From contig NZ_FIZX01000002.1 of NCBI RefSeq assembly GCF_900055185.1, positions 1,120,586 through 1,184,585 of the forward strand: a stretch of DNA of 64,000 nt, given 5' to 3'. Below, one piece after another: positions 8,932 through 18,622 of the stretch (position 1 is the stretch's first letter; every line of letters starts with the position of its first letter). The position numbers and the translations under genes are program-made. This stretch comes from Grimontia celer (GTDB lineage Bacteria > Pseudomonadota > Gammaproteobacteria > Enterobacterales > Vibrionaceae). The notes under the pieces were generated by a model. That model did no database searches, was not told the origin of the DNA, and saw only the letters and a program-made list of their open reading frames with translations.

Positions 8932-9483
8932 GTGAAAAATTTAAAAAAATCATGTGCTATCAAGACGATTGTTACCGCCCTTACTCTGACTTCATCAGCC
9001 GCTATGGCGACCAATTTTAGCTACACCAATTTAGAAGTCGGATTTACTGGTAACCCTTCTGGACTCGGCGCGACAGGCCGACTGGCCTTTATGGACGGTG
9101 CGCACTTTATTGTTAACGGTAGCAGTCAGTTTGAAGGGGATTGGATTGTTTCAGGTGGCGCTGGTTTCCATGCCCCTGTTAACGGTTTTGTCGATATTCA
9201 CGGTGACGCACGCGTCTATTCCGTGAAATTCCCAGAGGATGATAAGCACGATTGGGGCGAATTAGCTTACGGCGTCAATGTTGGCGCGAAAGCATGGGTC
9301 CTACCTCAGATCGAAGCTAACATTCTTGTCGGTCAGATTGCTTTTGACTCAGACGATACACGCTCTGTCGTCGAGCTAGGGGGCCGCTTTCACTCAACAG
9401 ATATCCTTTCTGTCGGCGCGACGTATCGGGCTAATGGCCTCTACAAAGAGCAATTCTATTTCGACGTACTTTTTAATTTTTAA
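8932..9483 (+). CDS. Small outer-membrane beta-barrel protein (YfaZ-like)
   Basis: A secreted protein of about 183 residues with a signal peptide ending near SSAAMA. It then has alternating short amphipathic strands and a C-terminal phenylalanine (FDVLFNF), as in outer-membrane barrels. The pattern LEVGFTGNPSGLGATGRLAFMDGAHFIVNGSSQF resembles YfaZ-type proteins, but the assignment is from recall. The GTG at 8932 is preferred because AAGGA lies 6 bases upstream; an in-frame ATG at 8899 would add 11 residues ahead of a poor ribosome site. The function is unknown. Confidence 0.65.
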   Translation: MKNLKKSCAIKTIVTALTLTSSAAMATNFSYTNLEVGFTGNPSGLGATGRLAFMDGAHFIVNGSSQFEGDWIVSGGAGFHAPVNGFVDIHGDARVYSVKFPEDDKHDWGELAYGVNVGAKAWVLPQIEANILVGQIAFDSDDTRSVVELGGRFHSTDILSVGATYRANGLYKEQFYFDVLFNF

Positions 9484-9503
9484 TCTTAAATTTACGTCAA
9501 ATC

Positions 9504-9529
9504 AAAGCGGGCAGAGTGTCCGCTTTTTT
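9504..9529. terminator. Terminator between convergent genes
   Basis: AAAGCGG / CCGCTTT stem followed by TTTTA, 21 bp after the outer-membrane protein gene. It abuts the stop of the AraC regulator. Confidence 0.7.
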
Positions 9530-10415
9530 ATTCGATGGTTGAAACTAAAGAACGTGCTTCGCTTGGAGTAAAACCAAAATAGCGCTTAAACTCGCGGCTG
9601 AACTGAGACGGACTGCTATATCCCACCTCATAGCAAACCTCCGCCACTTGATACCCTGAAGAAAGCATCGATCTCGCTTTATGCAGCCTAAGTGATTTCA
9701 CATACTGCATAGGTGAAACTGTCGTAACTTGCTTAAAATGCTCATGAAGCGTCGAAGCACTCATTCCCGCAACGTTCGCAATCTCTTCAATCGCCAAATT
9801 TCGCTCAAAGTTTTGCTCAATGTAGTGAACAACCGGTGCAATTCGATTTGCCCCCGCATGGTTACTCACACAGTTTCTCAACAATCCACCACCAGGTCCT
9901 TTCAGTACCTCATAGTAGAGTTCCCTGAATATTGAGGGTGCCAGAATGTCGCGATCCATTGGGTTATCCAGCAAGCCCAACAGCCTTGTCACAACATTCT
10001 CGATCGCTGGGGTCATTTTTGTTGATTGAGTAAAATCTCGCTGAGGATGTGAAGAGGCTTCCTGCTGCCAAGGCGACATTTCCATCATCAACTGGCCGAC
10101 CATTTGCTGGTCTATCGCCAGACTGAAACCCACATAAGGCCTCTCTTGGCTAACATCTAAAAGGCTTGCTTCTACGGGCCGTGTAACAGAATTAATTAGG
10201 TAGGTATCTTCGCTGTAGACAAAGGTTTGCTTTCCTGTGGAGACGTGCTTTTCTGCTTGCAACACAAAGCAAATTGAAGGCTGGAGCACTATTGGCATCA
10301 GATCAACCTTCTCTAAGCTCGCATAAAGCTTTAAACCCTCTATTTCAGACGGTTGACCACACTCACCCTTCACTTTTTCAAACACTTGCTTTGCAAGTGC
10401 TGAGACAAATTCCAT
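9528..10415 (-). CDS. AraC-family transcriptional regulator (AraC_N, YqhC-like)
   Basis: A 295-residue regulator. Residues about 20-180 resemble the AraC_N domain of YqhC-type regulators (LMPIVLQPSICFVLQAEKHV, YLINSVTRPVEASLLD). Residues about 195-290 form the paired helix-turn-helix: LAIEEIANVAGMSASTLHEHFKQVTTVSPMQYVKSLRLHKARSML and VAEVCYEVGYSSPSQFSREFKRYFGFTPSEAR. YqhC-type proteins respond to aldehydes. This one is divergent from a molybdenum hydroxylase operon across about 225 bp, so it is the likely activator of that operon. The ligand and targets are inferred. Confidence 0.88.
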   Translation of the reverse strand: MEFVSALAKQVFEKVKGECGQPSEIEGLKLYASLEKVDLMPIVLQPSICFVLQAEKHVSTGKQTFVYSEDTYLINSVTRPVEASLLDVSQERPYVGFSLAIDQQMVGQLMMEMSPWQQEASSHPQRDFTQSTKMTPAIENVVTRLLGLLDNPMDRDILAPSIFRELYYEVLKGPGGGLLRNCVSNHAGANRIAPVVHYIEQNFERNLAIEEIANVAGMSASTLHEHFKQVTTVSPMQYVKSLRLHKARSMLSSGYQVAEVCYEVGYSSPSQFSREFKRYFGFTPSEARSLVSTIE

Positions 10416-10641
10416 TTTATTAACCTTTTGCTAAACATTGTCTACATGACCGTAGGATTATGACACTAAATAAGCAGTTAGAATGATACACCTCATGAAT
10501 TCCGGAGTAATAGGCAAGAGTTCTGGAACATCTCGATAACATTAGCCATAAATTGAATACATAGTAAATAAAGGCTAATGACCACAGTTGCGTGTGTTGA
10601 AGCCAAATACGCTGCCGTTCTATGTACGAAAGGAGACTACC

Positions 10642-11106
10642 ATGAGCGTATCCGTGAATATTAACGGACAGGACTTTGAGCTCGATGTACCCGCGGACAC
10701 CCCTTTACTTTGGGCTATTCGTGACAACCTCAACTTAACAGGCACTAAGTTCGGGTGCGGCCTTGCACAATGTGGCGCGTGTACTGTTCACATGGGTGGT
10801 CAACCCATTCGTTCTTGTGTCACACCAGTGTCTGCTGTTGCAGGGCAGAAAATCACTACTATTGAAGGTATTGAGTCAAAGGCTTCTAAAGCCATTCAAG
10901 CTGCATGGGAAGAGATTCAAGTACCGCAATGTGGGTACTGCCAATCAGGCCAGATCATGGCTGCCAGCGCACTACTTGCCAGCAATCCATCCCCTTCCGA
11001 CGCAGACATTGATGCAGCCATGAACGGAAACATCTGCCGCTGTGCAACCTATGTCCGTATTCGTGAAGCAATCAAGCAAGCAGCCACTGAACTGAGACAG
11101 GGATAG
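10642..11106 (+). CDS. [2Fe-2S] small subunit of a molybdenum hydroxylase (IorA-like)
   Basis: The 154-residue iron-sulfur subunit passes electrons from the molybdenum subunit. The N-terminal plant-type [2Fe-2S] domain has [15 protein letters not shown] and a further Cys in RSCVTP. The C-terminal all-helical [2Fe-2S] domain has [10 protein letters not shown] and [15 protein letters not shown]. The start at 10642 has AAGGAG 7 bases upstream; the open frame to 10588 adds 18 unlikely residues. The next gene begins 4 bp after the stop. Two-subunit enzymes of this type include isoquinoline 1-oxidoreductase and several aldehyde dehydrogenases. Confidence 0.92.
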   Translation: MSVSVNINGQDFELDVPADTPLLWAIRDNLNLTGTKFGCGLAQCGACTVHMGGQPIRSCVTPVSAVAGQKITTIEGIESKASKAIQAAWEEIQVPQCGYCQSGQIMAASALLASNPSPSDADIDAAMNGNICRCATYVRIREAIKQAATELRQG

Positions 11107-11110
11107 AACC

Positions 11111-13315
11111 ATGCGCGATTTTCTGAACGGTTATGTGCCTGAAGAGGCTTTCCTCAAAAATACTAAACAGGTGGGAACCAGCCGCCGTAACTTCATTAAG
11201 CTCATGTCGACAGCCGGTGCTGGATTAACCTTAGGTGTTCATCTTCCTTCTGTTGCAGCCGGTGCCAGCGAAACAGCGGGTAAGCCTTTTGAACCCAACG
11301 CTTTTGTGCGTGTCGGTTCAGATGACTCAGTCACTATCATGATTAAACACTTGGACATGGGCCAAGGCGTGACGACGGGCTTGGCAACCATTGCCGCTGA
11401 CGAACTCGATGCAGATTGGAGCAAAGTCACCACAGAGGCTGCTCCTGCAAACGCCAACGAATATAACAACCTGCTATTTGGCCCCGTACAAGGTACAGGC
11501 GGTAGTACCGCTATCGCAAACTCCTTTATGCAGCTTCGCATGGCGGGCGCAAAAGCCAAGACAATGCTGGTGAACGCTGCCGCCAAAGTGTGGGAAGTCC
11601 CTGCGGCAGAAATCACAGCGAGCAACAGCACCCTCTCCCATTCCGGTACTGCAAAGTCAGCCAGCTACGGTGAGATGGCTGAGCTCGCCGCACTTCAATC
11701 AGTGCCTGCAGATGATCAAGTTGTATTAAAAACGCCAGAACAGTTCACCATCATCGGTAGAACGGGAACAGCACGCAAAGATAAAGGCAAAAGCAACGGC
11801 ACCGCGACCTTCACACAGGACGTACAACTTGACGGTATGCTGACCGCGTTAGTGGCTCATCCACCAGCGTTTGGTGCAAAAGTCGTTTCGTTTGATGCCA
11901 CTGCTGCCAAGCAGTCACCGGGTGTTGTCGATGTTGTCCAGATCCCGACGGGTATTGCGGTTGTAGCGAAAGACTTCTGGAGCGCCAAAACGGGACGCGA
12001 CAAATTGTCGATAGAATGGGATCGCTCTGAGTTCACAAAGAACACTGAACAGCTGAAAACTGAATACACGGCACTTGCCCAAACACCCGGCCTTGCCGCC
12101 CGCAACGATGGCGAAGCAGGTAAAGTTCTCGAAATCGCCGAAAACGTTGTCGAGGCGACTTACTATTTCCCTTATCTTTCCCATTCACCAATGGAACCTA
12201 TGAACTGTGTGGTTCTGGCCGGCGATGGTAAAGCTGAACTTTGGTATGGCGCCCAGATTCAAACCATCGATCAGTTTGCCGTAGCTACCGTCCTTGGTAT
12301 CAAGCCGGAGAATGTGACCATCAACACCTTGTTTGCTGGGGGTAGCTTCGGACGTCGAGCCAACCCACAAGCAGATTACGTTGTTGAAGCGACAATGATT
12401 GCCAAAACGCAGCCGGGTGTGCCAGTAAAATTGGTATGGACGCGTGAAGATGACATGCGCGCGGGTTATTACCGCCCAATGTACATTCACAAAATCCGTG
12501 GTGCCGTCGACGATGAAGGCAACATCACTGCATGGGAACAACGTATTGTTGGGCAATCGATCGCTGCAGGTACCGCATTTGAGGACTTCATGGTGAAAGA
12601 TGGAGTTGACTCATCTTCGGTCGAAGGTGCCTCTACCCTGCCTTATGCTATTCCCAACTTAGCCGTTGAACTGCATACCGTTCAGCAACCTGTTCCTGTT
12701 TTGTGGTGGCGCTCAGTGGGTCACACCCACACCGCGTTTTCAACGGAAGCCTTCCTTGATGAACTGGCCCACAAAGCTGGTAAAGACCCCGTTGAAATGC
12801 GACGAGGTCTGCTAAAAAACCATCCACGACATCTTGGTGTTCTGAATCTGGCCGTTGAAAAGTCAGACTGGGGCAAACCACTACCGAAAGGTAAAGGCCG
12901 CGGCATTGCGGTTCATGAGTCGTTCCGCACCTTTGTTGCTCAGGTTGTCGAAGTCACCGTCGAAAATGGCCAAATCACTGTCGACAAGGTCGTTTGTGCC
13001 GTTGATTGTGGTGTTGCTATCAACCCGGACATCATTAAAACCCAGATGCAAGGCGGTATTGGTTTTGGTCTGTCACCTGCGCTTGTCAGCGAAATAACAC
13101 TCCAGGATGGCGCAACAGTGCAGTCAAACTTCCATGACTATCTGGTACTGAGAGAAATGCAGATGCCAGAGATTGAGGTGCACATTGTGCCGTCTGCAGA
13201 ATCACCAACCGGTGTTGGTGAACCTGGTACACCACCTATCGCCCCCGCTGTCGCAAACGCCGTGTTTGCTGCAACTGGCCAGCGATTACACGATCTACCA
13301 ATGAAGCTGTCTTAA
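11111..13315 (+). CDS. Molybdopterin-binding large subunit, aldehyde/isoquinoline oxidoreductase type (IorB-like)
   Basis: A 734-residue catalytic subunit of the xanthine oxidase family. A Tat signal is visible at residues about 18-50 ([20 protein letters not shown] ... SVAAGA), so the enzyme probably acts in the periplasm. Family motifs include [85 protein letters not shown] and a late [23 protein letters not shown] carrying the catalytic Glu region. No FAD subunit is encoded nearby, so electrons should leave via IorA to an external acceptor. The substrate is not determinable; an aldehyde or N-heterocycle is likely. Confidence 0.92.
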   Translation: MRDFLNGYVPEEAFLKNTKQVGTSRRNFIKLMSTAGAGLTLGVHLPSVAAGASETAGKPFEPNAFVRVGSDDSVTIMIKHLDMGQGVTTGLATIAADELDADWSKVTTEAAPANANEYNNLLFGPVQGTGGSTAIANSFMQLRMAGAKAKTMLVNAAAKVWEVPAAEITASNSTLSHSGTAKSASYGEMAELAALQSVPADDQVVLKTPEQFTIIGRTGTARKDKGKSNGTATFTQDVQLDGMLTALVAHPPAFGAKVVSFDATAAKQSPGVVDVVQIPTGIAVVAKDFWSAKTGRDKLSIEWDRSEFTKNTEQLKTEYTALAQTPGLAARNDGEAGKVLEIAENVVEATYYFPYLSHSPMEPMNCVVLAGDGKAELWYGAQIQTIDQFAVATVLGIKPENVTINTLFAGGSFGRRANPQADYVVEATMIAKTQPGVPVKLVWTREDDMRAGYYRPMYIHKIRGAVDDEGNITAWEQRIVGQSIAAGTAFEDFMVKDGVDSSSVEGASTLPYAIPNLAVELHTVQQPVPVLWWRSVGHTHTAFSTEAFLDELAHKAGKDPVEMRRGLLKNHPRHLGVLNLAVEKSDWGKPLPKGKGRGIAVHESFRTFVAQVVEVTVENGQITVDKVVCAVDCGVAINPDIIKTQMQGGIGFGLSPALVSEITLQDGATVQSNFHDYLVLREMQMPEIEVHIVPSAESPTGVGEPGTPPIAPAVANAVFAATGQRLHDLPMKLS

Positions 13316-13339
13316 CCTCAACGTCATCAAGGAAGGATA

Positions 13340-14362
13340 ATGGCAAACCACCTACACTATTTGCTAAACGAGTGGTATCCGGAAAGAGACAATGCCGAGT
13401 GGGTACTCGGTACTGTTTATGAAACGGAGGGACCTTGTTACCGAAAAGCCGGTGCAATGATGCTTTTCAGTAGTTTGGGTCAACAACTCGGTATGCTTAG
13501 CGGTGGTTGTCTGGAATCAGACATCCAACGCCATGCAAAAAAGGTGATGATGACAGGTGAGGCCTGCACGTTGACTTATGACAGCCAGGATGAAGACGAT
13601 TTGTCTTTCCAACTTGGTATTGGCTGTGGCGGCACCGTTCATATCATGCTGCAGCCAATCCATGCGGATAACGGCTACTTAAGCCTCGATGTTATTCATG
13701 CCCAGTTGGAACAAAGAAGATCCGGCTTCTACTATCAGCGCATCGTCACGAAAAGTGCTGAAATAGAGGCGAACTATATCCCCTCAGAGAAGACTCACCA
13801 GCTAGAGGCTGATAGAAACACCATTGGTGAACGACTTGATGAAGGCGATCAGCGCTGGCTGAAAACCTTCATTCAACCCCCTACTCACCTTCTCGTTTGT
13901 GGAGGAGGGTTTGATGCTAGGCCGATAGTTTCCCTTGCTCATCAATTAGGTTGGCGCGTCACGCTTTGGGACCCCCGCCCAGCAAATGCAAGACGCGATT
14001 ACTTTCAAACCGCGCATTACATCCTGCGAGAACAGGCAGAGACCTTGGGTTATTTCTGCAACGAAAAGCATGTCGATGCTGCAGTAGTAATGACGCACAG
14101 TGTTTCTCTCGACGCCTCCGTATTGAAATCGCTCACGGATACGCGTTTACGTTATCTTGCCCTACTTGGCCCAACACATAGAAAAGAAGATGTTCTGCAA
14201 ACCGCAGAGTTACAGGAATCACAATTACCGTGCAAACTTGCAGGACCAGCAGGGTTGCAACTGGGTGCAGCATTGCCAGAAGGGATTGGACTTTCTATTC
14301 TGTCAGAATGTATGGCGGCACTTAATGATTCAAACGCCAAATCTTTCAGTGGAATAGTATAA
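13340..14362 (+). CDS. XdhC/CoxI family molybdenum cofactor maturation protein
   Basis: XdhC proteins bind molybdenum cofactor, help its sulfuration and insert it into xanthine oxidase-family enzymes. The 340-residue protein has the N-terminal XdhC/CoxI segment (WVLGTVYETEGPCYRKAGAMMLFSSLGQQLGMLSGGCLESDI, then LGIGCGGTVHIML). A C-terminal Rossmann domain follows, starting HLLVCGGGFDARPIVSLAHQLGWRVTLWDPRP. It lies 24 bp after the large subunit and 2 bp before the MocA-like gene, so it belongs to the same operon and should mature IorAB. Confidence 0.9.
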   Translation: MANHLHYLLNEWYPERDNAEWVLGTVYETEGPCYRKAGAMMLFSSLGQQLGMLSGGCLESDIQRHAKKVMMTGEACTLTYDSQDEDDLSFQLGIGCGGTVHIMLQPIHADNGYLSLDVIHAQLEQRRSGFYYQRIVTKSAEIEANYIPSEKTHQLEADRNTIGERLDEGDQRWLKTFIQPPTHLLVCGGGFDARPIVSLAHQLGWRVTLWDPRPANARRDYFQTAHYILREQAETLGYFCNEKHVDAAVVMTHSVSLDASVLKSLTDTRLRYLALLGPTHRKEDVLQTAELQESQLPCKLAGPAGLQLGAALPEGIGLSILSECMAALNDSNAKSFSGIV

Positions 14363-14364
14363 GA

Positions 14365-14973
14365 ATGATAAAACTTGCCGCAGTGATACTCGCTGCCGGC
14401 CGCGCTTCACGTTTTCGCGAATGCAAAGCGCTGGCTGAAATCAATGGCTCTCCGCTCATCAGCTTCCCTATCAACGCAGCGGTTCCTGTAACTCAGGACA
14501 TATTCATCACAACAGGGTTCTGGCATAAGGAACTCGAAGCTGCCTGCAAAGACAACGATTGGCCAGCAGAAATCTTATATATCGACTGCTGGAAAGAAGG
14601 AATTGGCAGCGTTATATCTTCGGTGACAGAGAAGCTTGAGAACGACTATGATGCCATTTTATTTATGCTTGCCGATCAACCTGCAGTAAGCAGTGACAAC
14701 GTCGAACTACTTTGGAAAGTTTTTATCGAACACATTAACGATGCAGTTTGTTGCCAGTATCACGATACAGTGGGCGTGCCAGCAATTGCATCGAAAACCA
14801 TGTTTGAAGAGCTTAAAACGTTGAAAGGAGATGCAGGCGCTAAGCACCTGCTTAACAATGGCAAACATGTGGTGAATGTGGTTGCTATTGATCAGTGCAA
14901 CATAGATATCGACACTCAGGAAGACCTGGAAAACTACGTTCACTACCTGAATCATATGGCGTCGCTTTGGTAA
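14365..14973 (+). CDS. MocA/MobA-like nucleotidyltransferase
   Basis: A 202-residue NTP transferase likely to add CMP or GMP to molybdopterin. The N-terminal motif LAAVILAAGRASRFRECKALAEINGSPLI is the nucleotide-binding loop. The block AILFMLADQPAVSSDNVELL carries the metal-binding Asp. Xanthine oxidase-family enzymes in bacteria usually need the CMP form of the cofactor made by MocA, which fits the operon, although the nucleotide choice is inferred. It is the last gene of the iorAB-xdhC-mocA unit. No strong terminator follows before the convergent BCCT gene 18 bp away. Confidence 0.88.
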   Translation: MIKLAAVILAAGRASRFRECKALAEINGSPLISFPINAAVPVTQDIFITTGFWHKELEAACKDNDWPAEILYIDCWKEGIGSVISSVTEKLENDYDAILFMLADQPAVSSDNVELLWKVFIEHINDAVCCQYHDTVGVPAIASKTMFEELKTLKGDAGAKHLLNNGKHVVNVVAIDQCNIDIDTQEDLENYVHYLNHMASLW

Positions 14974-14991
14974 CGACGCCACATGGAATTC

Positions 14992-16527
14992 TTAAACTAT
15001 CGCTTCCTGATGCGTGACTTTAGCGGCTGACATGCCCTTCAACGCCACTGGCGCAGAAATCAGTGTCGTGGCTATCAACAACGAAACTGGCACTGCTGTA
15101 ATCACTATAAATGACTGTAATGCTGCCAAGCCACCGTTTCCAGCTGTTAGCAATACTGCTGCAACCACACCCAACATCACCGCCCAAAACAGTCGCTGAT
15201 ACTTTGATGGTGCCGCATCTTCGGACGTGACGACAGCAATGGAATATGCCATGGAATCACCCGTTGTCGCCACAAAGGTAGTGGTGAGAATAAGGAATGC
15301 TGGCACCAATATATATTGCAGTGGCAGCTGCTGAAGCGTCGCAATCAATACACCGGGTAAACCCGCGCCTTCCATTGGGCCGGATATCGCGCCCGGATTG
15401 GTCAACTCAAAGAAGATGCCCGTCCCGCCCAGTGCAGTAAACCAGAAGTTGGTCACGATCGGAGATCCAACAGCGACCGCCAGAATCAACACGCGAATAC
15501 TCCTGCCACGAGAGATCTTCGCAATGAAAATCGCCATCATAGGCGCGAAGCCAATGAACCATCCCCAAAAAAACCACGTCCAGTTGGTCATCCAAGCTGC
15601 TTTTTCGGTATCCAGACTCATCGATGAAAAGTGCTCTAGATAACTACCAAATGCGGTGACAAACGAACCGAAGATGAAAGATGTCGGCCCCAATGCCAAT
15701 ACAAATAGAAGCAAAGCCAACGCGCCAAGTACATTGAGTTTAGAAAGCCACTGAAGTCCCCTATCCATTCCCGTAAAGGCAGACAGCGAGTAAATGGCCA
15801 CAACCGCCATGAGAATCATCACTTGCGTACTCATGGTGTTTTCAATGCCAAATAAAGCTTCAATGCTGAAACCCAATTGGCTAGCCAGAAATCCAATTGG
15901 ACCAATGGTTCCTGCAGCCACACCGACAATAGAACATGCGTCTACTACCGCACCGAACCAATGCTTTTCGAAACGCTCGCCAAACAAGGGATACAGCAAT
16001 GCTCGGGGCCTTAGCTTCAGTCCCTTTTCGTAGTGTGCATGCATGAGAACGATTGTCGCCAAAGTACCTAAAACCGCCCAAGCGAGAAATCCCCAATGAA
16101 GAAAGCTCTGACTCAGGGCTGCCGTCGCTGCAGCTTCGGTGTGCTGTTCAATACCAGAATAGGAAGGAGAAGGTGAAAGGAAGTGATACACAGGTTCAGC
16201 TGCCGACCAAAATACACCACCGCCTGCCAGTAAGGTACACATGATCATCGAGATCCAGCGAAACGCGCTGATATCCGGCTTACTTTGATGACCGAGCTTC
16301 ATCTTTCCGTAAGGGGAAAAAGCAATGACGAGCGCCAATGCGAGATTCGCTACCATCAACCATTGCCAGAATGCGCCGAACTCTTCAGCTGCGAATCCAA
16401 ACATCTCATTGATAGTCTGAGAGAAAAGCGACATGTCTATCATCGCCGCTAAAAGGAACAGGGCAAAAAAGCTAATGGTTAAAGTCGATACCAGCTTTTC
16501 AGCTTTAAATAGAGAAGTAAAAGTCAT
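14992..16527 (-). CDS. BCCT family transporter
   Basis: The 511-residue membrane protein has about 12 hydrophobic segments. It belongs to the betaine/carnitine/choline transporter family, shown by GGGVFWSAAEPVYHF near residue 102, WGFLAWAVLGTLATIVLMHAHYEKGLKLRPRALLYPLFG and the core WMTNWTWFFWGWFIGFAPMMAIFIAKISRGRSIR near residue 310. The tryptophan-rich segment forms the substrate cage in the family. It lacks the long regulatory tails of BetP, so osmotic sensing is not implied. The substrate is unknown. A CRP-like site lies about 49 bp upstream. Confidence 0.92.
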   Translation of the reverse strand: MTFTSLFKAEKLVSTLTISFFALFLLAAMIDMSLFSQTINEMFGFAAEEFGAFWQWLMVANLALALVIAFSPYGKMKLGHQSKPDISAFRWISMIMCTLLAGGGVFWSAAEPVYHFLSPSPSYSGIEQHTEAAATAALSQSFLHWGFLAWAVLGTLATIVLMHAHYEKGLKLRPRALLYPLFGERFEKHWFGAVVDACSIVGVAAGTIGPIGFLASQLGFSIEALFGIENTMSTQVMILMAVVAIYSLSAFTGMDRGLQWLSKLNVLGALALLLFVLALGPTSFIFGSFVTAFGSYLEHFSSMSLDTEKAAWMTNWTWFFWGWFIGFAPMMAIFIAKISRGRSIRVLILAVAVGSPIVTNFWFTALGGTGIFFELTNPGAISGPMEGAGLPGVLIATLQQLPLQYILVPAFLILTTTFVATTGDSMAYSIAVVTSEDAAPSKYQRLFWAVMLGVVAAVLLTAGNGGLAALQSFIVITAVPVSLLIATTLISAPVALKGMSAAKVTHQEAIV

Positions 16528-16575
16528 TGTGCTCTCACATTGTGTGTGAGGGGCGGCACCTTAGCAAAACCATAG

Positions 16576-16591
16576 TGTGATATCCATCACT
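16576..16591. promoter_or_regulatory. Candidate CRP site before the BCCT transporter
   Basis: TGTGA-TATCCA-TCACT matches TGTGA-N6-TCACA at 9 of 10 positions. It is centred about 56 bp upstream of the BCCT start, in a 307-bp gap (16528-16834) in which nothing else was recognised. Confidence 0.55.
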
Positions 16592-16817
16592 TTTATTTGA
16601 ACTCTAATATTTGGCGTTACATTTTCTGGTACTCGTATCGTCTTAAAATTCAGTAAGCATCTGTTTTTATTCATTTACACGTCAAAGATACCGCAATTAA
16701 TCGTTATCAGTACTAAACATGCATGAGAATCAGTAATAGGTTGAATCAGGGAGGAAACCCAAAAAGAGTAATGAAACAATGGTGCGGAGTGATGAGATTG
16801 ATAGGGGTGAATAGGTA

Positions 16818-16850
16818 TAAAAAAACCTGATTTCTCAGGCTTTTTCTTTT
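16818..16850 (-). terminator. Terminator overlapping the end of the 143-residue gene
   Basis: Minus-strand stem CCTGA-GAAA-TCAGG flanked by A- and T-runs. The TGA stop codon of the gene lies inside the left arm. Confidence 0.82.
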
Positions 16851-17266
16851 GGTCGTGTCTTAGAGCTCGCATGGGCTTCAACAATCTGTTTGTGAAGCGA
16901 AGTCGCAGCGCGAAGCAGTCTAGGGTGAATTTGCAATTGCTTCCCTTCCACCAAGGTCTTGTTGTAGTTGATCACAGAAGCAGTCAGACATGCGGCCACT
17001 TTAATCTGATTAAGTTTGTTAGCGTACATCGCCGTTTTTATAGCAATGAATGCTCTCTGATCGTTCTTCTTGTAGTTTTGAACGGCGAATCGTTCGAATC
17101 GCTGGAAATCCTTGTTGTACGACTGGTGGATTCGGGTCACGTGTTTGTCGTAGTAATCACGATACTTTCCATAACTGCCAGTGCGATTCGCTTGCATGAG
17201 CTTTTTTACCCAATCCGTCGACTTGAGCTTTTCTTTCTTAAACAAGCCGGTTAGCCATGCAAACAT
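16835..17266 (-). CDS. Hypothetical basic cytoplasmic protein, 143 residues
   Basis: Not recognised. The ORF is supported by GGAGAG 5 bases before the ATG and a strong terminator at its end. The protein has no signal peptide or membrane segment, is rich in Lys, Arg and Tyr, and appears largely helical (YGKYRDYYDKHVTRIHQSYNKDFQRFERFAVQNYKKNDQRAF). It opens MFAWLTGLFKKEK, a possible amphipathic membrane anchor. It sits alone between modC and the BCCT transporter. No motif suggests an activity. Confidence 0.72.
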   Translation of the reverse strand: MFAWLTGLFKKEKLKSTDWVKKLMQANRTGSYGKYRDYYDKHVTRIHQSYNKDFQRFERFAVQNYKKNDQRAFIAIKTAMYANKLNQIKVAACLTASVINYNKTLVEGKQLQIHPRLLRAATSLHKQIVEAHASSKTRPKEKA

Positions 17267-17515
17267 TTATCTCTCCTACTACTCATCACGAGCCATCTAC
17301 TCAACGAGAGTATCTAATCTGCTCGTGAAAATTATGCTGTTGCTTGTATCTAAAGGGAAATTTTGCGACTCATCATACAAGAGTCAATCCCAGAGCGTTT
17401 CACTCGTACATCACTTTGCCCAAACGGAAACGATTTAGCGCCAGTGGACAAATACGATGTACGGCAAACACTCGGGATTCTACTTCAAATTGCGACAGAA
17501 ACGGCAGAGAAATTA

Positions 17516-18622
17516 TTAAAAATTCTTGTGCTCTTGGGCCAAATCGCCCTTGGTAATGCTTACCCCCTTAAGCTGCGCAAACACTGTATCTCCTTGCAAT
17601 AAATGGAGATCATCAACAGCCCACTGGGTTATATTCGCCAGTAATCTTTGGTTACCAATTCGTAACACGACCTGGCAATAGCCCGATGCATTTTCCTCAC
17701 ATTCAGATCGACAAACTTCTTCTACAACCGCAGGCAGAATATTCCGGATACTGGTATCAGCCGGGCGGGATTTCACAATGGATATATCATTAGCGAAAAT
17801 ACGGAGTCGAAGCATAGAACCTTCCGCATCATCTACCTTAGTTACCCAGATTGTTTCCCCTTCCAAATCCAATTGCGCCATGCCGTAAGTTGGGTGATGT
17901 CCTATCAGTTTTGCTGTTACCAACGCACTTTGCTCTTTGGCAGATAACCAAGGTCGCATCGGTGCAGAGCCCCAAACGTCATGCAAAGGGCCATTAGCCA
18001 CAACCTGCCCTTCATTCAGGATCAGCATGTTGTCAGCAATCTGAAGGATCTCATCAAGACTATGGCTGACATAAAGCACCGGGATTTTCAGTGACGTTGC
18101 CAGACGAAGCAGGTATTGAATTAACTCTTGTCTTCGGGGGCCATCGAGCGATGCGGTAGGTTCATCCATGATTAGGAGCTCAGGTTCAGAGAGTAATGCA
18201 CGCCCTATCGCCACGCGTTGCTTCTCACCACCAGATAAGGCTGAAGGATGACGCTTCAATAGATGCTCGATACCGAGCAACTGAATCACTTCCCCAAACT
18301 TAGCTTTATCTTCCTTCGGCTGGCCATATTTGAGGTTCTTTTCCACAGACATGTGAGGAAACAAACGGGCTTCCTGAAACACATAGCCAATCCGACGGTG
18401 TTCAGGAGCAAGATCTATTTTGGCATCGCTATCGAACAGCACTTTGTCACCCAGAGCTATGCGTCCCGATTGCGGCCTCACCAAACCACTTACCGCATTA
18501 ATTAGAGAGGTTTTACCCGCGCCCGAACGGCCAAAAACGGCAGTAATACCCGATGAAGGAATACTCTCATCCACACTGAGTTGAAAAGGCTTATGGTCAA
18601 CGTTAAGCGTCAGCGTAATCAT
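17516..18622 (-). CDS. modC: Molybdate ABC transporter ATP-binding protein ModC
   Basis: ModC powers molybdate import. The 368-residue protein has Walker A in FGRSGAGKTSLI, the signature LSGGEKQRVAIGRALL, Walker B in LLIMDEPTASLD and the switch His in LYVSHSLDE. A C-terminal molybdate-binding TOBE domain begins near residue 295 and includes RIGNQRLLANITQWAVDDLHLLQGDTVFAQLK. The start at 18622 is chosen because its ATG overlaps the modB stop as ATGA; an open frame to 18709 is not family-like. Length is near the E. coli protein (352). Confidence 0.94.
   Translation of the reverse strand: MITLTLNVDHKPFQLSVDESIPSSGITAVFGRSGAGKTSLINAVSGLVRPQSGRIALGDKVLFDSDAKIDLAPEHRRIGYVFQEARLFPHMSVEKNLKYGQPKEDKAKFGEVIQLLGIEHLLKRHPSALSGGEKQRVAIGRALLSEPELLIMDEPTASLDGPRRQELIQYLLRLATSLKIPVLYVSHSLDEILQIADNMLILNEGQVVANGPLHDVWGSAPMRPWLSAKEQSALVTAKLIGHHPTYGMAQLDLEGETIWVTKVDDAEGSMLRLRIFANDISIVKSRPADTSIRNILPAVVEEVCRSECEENASGYCQVVLRIGNQRLLANITQWAVDDLHLLQGDTVFAQLKGVSITKGDLAQEHKNF

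Noticed and set aside
17363-17602. 79-residue plus-strand frame with a TTG start and a passable ribosome site
   Set aside because: It overlaps the end of modC by 87 bp and its last third is only the reverse of modC. The first part looks somewhat protein-like but nothing supports it further.
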